Shown here piece by piece: positions 61,325-64,000 of a DNA stretch of 64,000 nucleotides (position 1 is the stretch's first letter; each line of letters begins with the position of its first letter). The notes below the pieces were generated by a model. The model saw only the letters and a list, made by a program, of their open reading frames with translations. It did no database searches and had not been told where the DNA came from. The translations under genes and the position numbers were made by a program. The stretch spans positions 4,787,001 through 4,851,000 of the forward strand of contig NZ_JAUOEO010000001.1 of NCBI RefSeq assembly GCF_030540825.1, in the 5' to 3' direction. This DNA comes from Flavivirga spongiicola (GTDB lineage: Bacteria; Bacteroidota; Bacteroidia; Flavobacteriales; Flavobacteriaceae).

Positions 61325-63220
61325 TTAATAATCATTTGGTAAAATACAATCGTTACTTATATTTTTTAGCACCGCATTTAATCCAAATTCTAAAGATTGA
61401 CTCATCACTTTAGAATTATCTTTGTGGCACTGCAAACAAGCTCCTACCAAAAGGAGTCTTTTTTGCTCCTTTAGGGTGAAAGGCCTAAAATCTGATCTAG
61501 TAGAGTTCACAACATTTTTATTAACGTCTTTCAAAAAAGGAATCCAGGCATCTTCTGGTAGGTTATCATGATTATTCAATGCATATTCAGGAGTAAAAAC
61601 CCATGTTCCTATATTATTTTTAATATCATAAACTAAATCACCGCTTCCATAGCCTAAAGATACAGCACTAGAATGACAGGATTTACAATCTCGCACATTT
61701 TTTGTAGTTGTATGCGGAGAATTTGGAGCATACAGCCTATGGAAAGACACATCTTCACCAATTTTTTTATTTGAGTAACTTCCCTCATCAATGGTTAAAA
61801 TCATCCCAGGTATTGCTGGCTCAACAGTTCTTCCATCGTCATTCTCACGCACCCCCATTGCTGGTTGTGATGATGAAAATTCAGCAACATATTCTTTCCA
61901 TTGGCCTTTCACATCCATTTTATCCAATAAATCAAAACCTTTAGGCTCATCTTTATCAAACTGGTTATGGCAACCAATACATTTTGAGGTCCAAGATGAA
62001 TGACAACTAGCACAACTCACATTTTTATGAGCATGATCTCTTGAACACACTACAGATTGTTTTCTTAAAGTGTGTCTTGTTCCATCTTTTTTACCTATTA
62101 AAAATGCTTTTCCCAAAGAATCAACATAAGTATTTACTAAAGGATGATTATCTTTCTTAGCTACTAAAATTTGTTTATCAGTATGCTTATAATCACGATG
62201 TAAAAACACCAATCGACTTTCAGTGTCTAAAGAGTCGTAAGGAATGGTATTCGGAGTTTCTTTATAATGACAATCTACACACTGTATTTTTACCGCTTGT
62301 TCAGCATGCTGATATTGTTTTCCATCCCCCATAACTTCATGAGACGAATGACAATCTATACAAAGCAACCCTTTTGTATGATGTACATCTTCTTCAAGAT
62401 ATTTATAAACTCTTTTATCTTCTAAAACTATATGATTGCTTTTATCTTTGATTTCATCCTCATTTAACAAGGTTTCTTGCAATCCCATATAATTTGTTGA
62501 AATTCTACTTGAACGACTGTGACAACCAAAGCAATGTGTATCATTAACAAAAATATCGGTAGATGGATGAAAACTTGGCAGTATTTTTTTATTTGAAGCT
62601 AAATATTTATTTAACTCCTCTTTTGCTTCTTGTGAATAATTTAAATGACATGCATTACAGCCTCCTCCTCTACTTAATTGATTAATTTCTCCATAGGTAG
62701 TCTTTTTAGCTCCTAAATGACAGTTTGCACATAAATCTCTTAAGTGTTTATCTGCAGCCGAATTTTTTATATCCTTTATATGGTAATGATAATTTTGATG
62801 ATTTGCCTCACCAAAAATAAACTTATCTACAGCTACTATACCACTATTAGTAGTCATCAAAGAGGTATTAATCTTATCTAATTCATTGGGATGACATTTA
62901 CCACAAGTTTCTTTCGCATCAGATAAATTACCAGGAATTAAAATCATGCCTCTATGTGCTTCGTCTTTATTAAATGATAATATATTTCCTAAATGACAAC
63001 TTGCACAACCTATAAGCTCTGGATTATGGTAATTAGAATACCCTTTGGTATTTTGATGGCATTGAAGACATGACTCTGAGTTTGAAACGTTAATGTTAGT
63101 TGACCCATTTTCATAACTAATATTTGCATTAAAAGAATGTTTATTTCTAACATAGAATAATACTGCAAATAGTATTAAAACTAATGCTAAAATTCCATTC
63201 AAATATTTTTTATTTTCCAT
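61325..63220 (-). CDS. Twelve-heme (dodecaheme) cytochrome c, membrane-anchored
   Basis: Multiheme electron carrier or reductase of 631 residues. One N-terminal anchor (LNGILALVLILFAVLFYV) precedes a long periplasmic part with twelve CxxCH sites: CLQCH, CASCH, CGKCH, CANCH, CNACH, CFGCH, CIDCH, CVDCH, CASCH, CIGCH, CKSCH and CLQCH. A further CSRDH lacks the second Cys. No known enzyme signature was recognised, so it may be a reductase for an inorganic sulfur compound or a partner of the molybdoenzyme that diverges from it. The shared 172-bp intergenic region has two perfect palindromes. Composition is AT-rich. It is on the nap strand, ending 365 bp before napD. Confidence 0.9.
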   Translation of the reverse strand: MENKKYLNGILALVLILFAVLFYVRNKHSFNANISYENGSTNINVSNSESCLQCHQNTKGYSNYHNPELIGCASCHLGNILSFNKDEAHRGMILIPGNLSDAKETCGKCHPNELDKINTSLMTTNSGIVAVDKFIFGEANHQNYHYHIKDIKNSAADKHLRDLCANCHLGAKKTTYGEINQLSRGGGCNACHLNYSQEAKEELNKYLASNKKILPSFHPSTDIFVNDTHCFGCHSRSSRISTNYMGLQETLLNEDEIKDKSNHIVLEDKRVYKYLEEDVHHTKGLLCIDCHSSHEVMGDGKQYQHAEQAVKIQCVDCHYKETPNTIPYDSLDTESRLVFLHRDYKHTDKQILVAKKDNHPLVNTYVDSLGKAFLIGKKDGTRHTLRKQSVVCSRDHAHKNVSCASCHSSWTSKCIGCHNQFDKDEPKGFDLLDKMDVKGQWKEYVAEFSSSQPAMGVRENDDGRTVEPAIPGMILTIDEGSYSNKKIGEDVSFHRLYAPNSPHTTTKNVRDCKSCHSSAVSLGYGSGDLVYDIKNNIGTWVFTPEYALNNHDNLPEDAWIPFLKDVNKNVVNSTRSDFRPFTLKEQKRLLLVGACLQCHKDNSKVMSQSLEFGLNAVLKNISNDCILPNDY

Positions 63221-63293
63221 CGGTAGAACTGTTAATCAAATTTACTACAATTTAAAAATCATCCCCTTATCATAATCAATTAATTAAAGTTTA

Positions 63294-63309
63294 TGTAACA
63301 TTTGTTACA
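63294..63309. promoter_or_regulatory. Perfect palindrome TGTAACA-TT-TGTTACA
   Basis: The two 7-bp arms are exact complements around TT. It lies 74-89 bp upstream of the 12-heme cytochrome start and 84-99 bp before the molybdoenzyme start. A half copy (ATTTGTTACA) is found before the porin gene at about 48917-48926. Likely a regulator-binding site, protein unknown. Confidence 0.5.
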
Positions 63310-63325
63310 CATAAATCGCTGATTA

Positions 63326-63341
63326 CATGATATTTATCATG
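63326..63341. promoter_or_regulatory. Perfect palindromic operator CATGATA-TT-TATCATG
   Basis: This is the best copy of the recurrent operator: 7-bp arms, exact complements. On the opposite strand it reads CATGATAAATATCATG. It is 52 bp before the molybdoenzyme ATG and 106 bp from the 12-heme cytochrome start, so one site could serve both directions. Confidence 0.6.
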
Positions 63342-63392
63342 ATTTAAAATTTTAATTATAAATAATTTTATCCCAGATAAACAATTAGATTC

Positions 63393-64000
63393 ATGGCTAC
63401 TTCAAGAAGAAAATTTATAAAAATTTCAGCCTTAGGTTTTGGAGGTTTGGCAACCGCTTCAAGTGCATTTCAACTGTTTGGTTCTAATTCATATTTAGAT
63501 GCTGCATTTAAACAAAATATTTCGAATAAGTTTAAAAAATCTGCAACCTATTGTGAAGTCTGTTTTTGGAAATGTGCTGCCTGGGCTTTTAGTAATGAAG
63601 AAGGAAAAATCAAAAAGATTATTGGTAATAATGAAGATCCACATTGTTATGGCAGACTTTGCCCAAGGGGTACTGGAGGCGTAGGCATGTACTCTGATGA
63701 AGATAGATTAAAAACACCGTTAATCAGAACTACTATTAATGGTGAAGAAACTTTTAGAGAAGCCAGTTGGGAAGAAGCACTAGACTTAATTGCATCAAAA
63801 TTTAAGCATATAAAAGATACATATGGCGCAGAATCTTTTGCTTTACTTAAGCATGGTTCCCCTGGTAGTCATTTAGAACATTTATTCAAAGCTTACGGAT
63901 CTGATACTATTGCAGAACCTGCTTACGCTCAATGTCGTGGCCCAAGAGAAGCTGGGTTCAGTTTAACATTCGGTTCTTGGGTTGGTTCACCTGAACCTAC
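63393..64000 (+). CDS. PsrA/PhsA-like molybdopterin oxidoreductase, cut by window edge
   Basis: Start of a Tat-exported Mo/W-bis-PGD enzyme; 202 residues are visible. The Tat signal is MATSRRKFIKISALGFGGLA. The [4Fe-4S] ligands are CEVCFWKC (54, 57, 61) and CPRG (90), the pattern of the polysulfide/thiosulfate/tetrathionate reductase branch rather than NapA. YAQCRGPREAGF holds a Cys in the position of the Mo ligand. Substrate unknown. Divergent from the 12-heme cytochrome; its iron-sulfur and membrane subunits would lie beyond the window. Confidence 0.85.
   Translation, partial: MATSRRKFIKISALGFGGLATASSAFQLFGSNSYLDAAFKQNISNKFKKSATYCEVCFWKCAAWAFSNEEGKIKKIIGNNEDPHCYGRLCPRGTGGVGMYSDEDRLKTPLIRTTINGEETFREASWEEALDLIASKFKHIKDTYGAESFALLKHGSPGSHLEHLFKAYGSDTIAEPAYAQCRGPREAGFSLTFGSWVGSPEP

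Noticed and set aside
1..64000. tRNA, rRNA or tmRNA genes
   Set aside because: I looked for cloverleaf-like and conserved rRNA stretches in the gaps and saw none; a covariance-model search would be needed to be certain.

Overview
The window looks like the chromosome of a marine-type member of the Flavobacteriaceae (Bacteroidota). The DNA is AT-rich (roughly one third G+C by eye) over most of its length. Start codons lack clear Shine-Dalgarno sequences, and TAnnTTTG-like promoter boxes occur. The families are typical of the phylum: SusC/SusD, FecR with DUF4974, DUF6520, DUF3857, fused ResB/CcsA, and AraC regulators with membrane sensor domains. I see no rRNA, tRNA, CRISPR array, transposase or integrase.

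Layout. (1) 1-9.5 kb, all minus strand: a cut-off UGT-type glycosyltransferase, two paralogous alpha/beta-hydrolase lipoproteins each preceded by an AraC-type regulator, an M23 peptidase lipoprotein, and a third AraC regulator upstream of a membrane acyltransferase. (2) 9.6-30.7 kb: housekeeping and mixed metabolism, including lpdA, an ankyrin protein, an S41 protease, smpB, an S15 peptidase, LysE, a Crp-like regulator, two DinB proteins, pcm, a Gfo/Idh oxidoreductase, 3-hydroxyacyl-CoA dehydrogenase, DUF1015, YggS, an exonuclease/GIY-YIG protein, DUF3857, a potassium channel, miaA and a GNAT acetyltransferase. The miaA reading frame has no standard start codon ahead of its P-loop. (3) 30.9-36.6 kb: a molybdenum hydroxylase operon ([2Fe-2S] subunit, Mo subunit, XdhC, MocA-like) and a CaCA-type antiporter. 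(4) 37.3-39.5 kb: a small secreted four-cysteine protein (DUF6520-like), a MauE/DoxX-like membrane protein and an anchored protein of unknown function. (5) 39.6-47.3 kb: a strikingly GC-rich block coding for SusD, SusC with an STN domain, a remnant-like protein, FecR and an ECF sigma factor. It is bounded by an imperfect 28-bp direct repeat and was probably acquired. (6) 47.4-64 kb: dissimilatory nitrate reduction to ammonium.

In the last region the minus-strand order is napD, napA, a NapB-like cytochrome with a duplicated diheme unit, a tetraheme lipoprotein, an NrfC-like iron-sulfur protein, an NrfD-like quinol dehydrogenase, nrfH, nrfA, a ResB/CcsA cytochrome c maturation fusion and an outer-membrane porin-like protein. 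Together these can take nitrate to nitrite (NapA) and nitrite to ammonium (NrfA), and mature the c-type cytochromes. No NapC or NapGH is present in the window. I infer that the NrfCD-like pair plus the tetraheme lipoprotein feed electrons to Nap. Upstream lies a divergent pair, a 12-heme cytochrome and a PsrA/PhsA-like molybdoenzyme that runs off the window.

Variants of one palindrome, ATGATAAAT-n-YCATG, sit in the intergenic regions before napD (three copies), nrfH, the porin gene and the divergent pair. This suggests one regulon, probably under a Crp/Fnr-type regulator. The strongest candidates for something undescribed are this electron-transfer arrangement with its operator, and the DUF6520-MauE-anchored-protein cassette beside the GC-rich Sus island.
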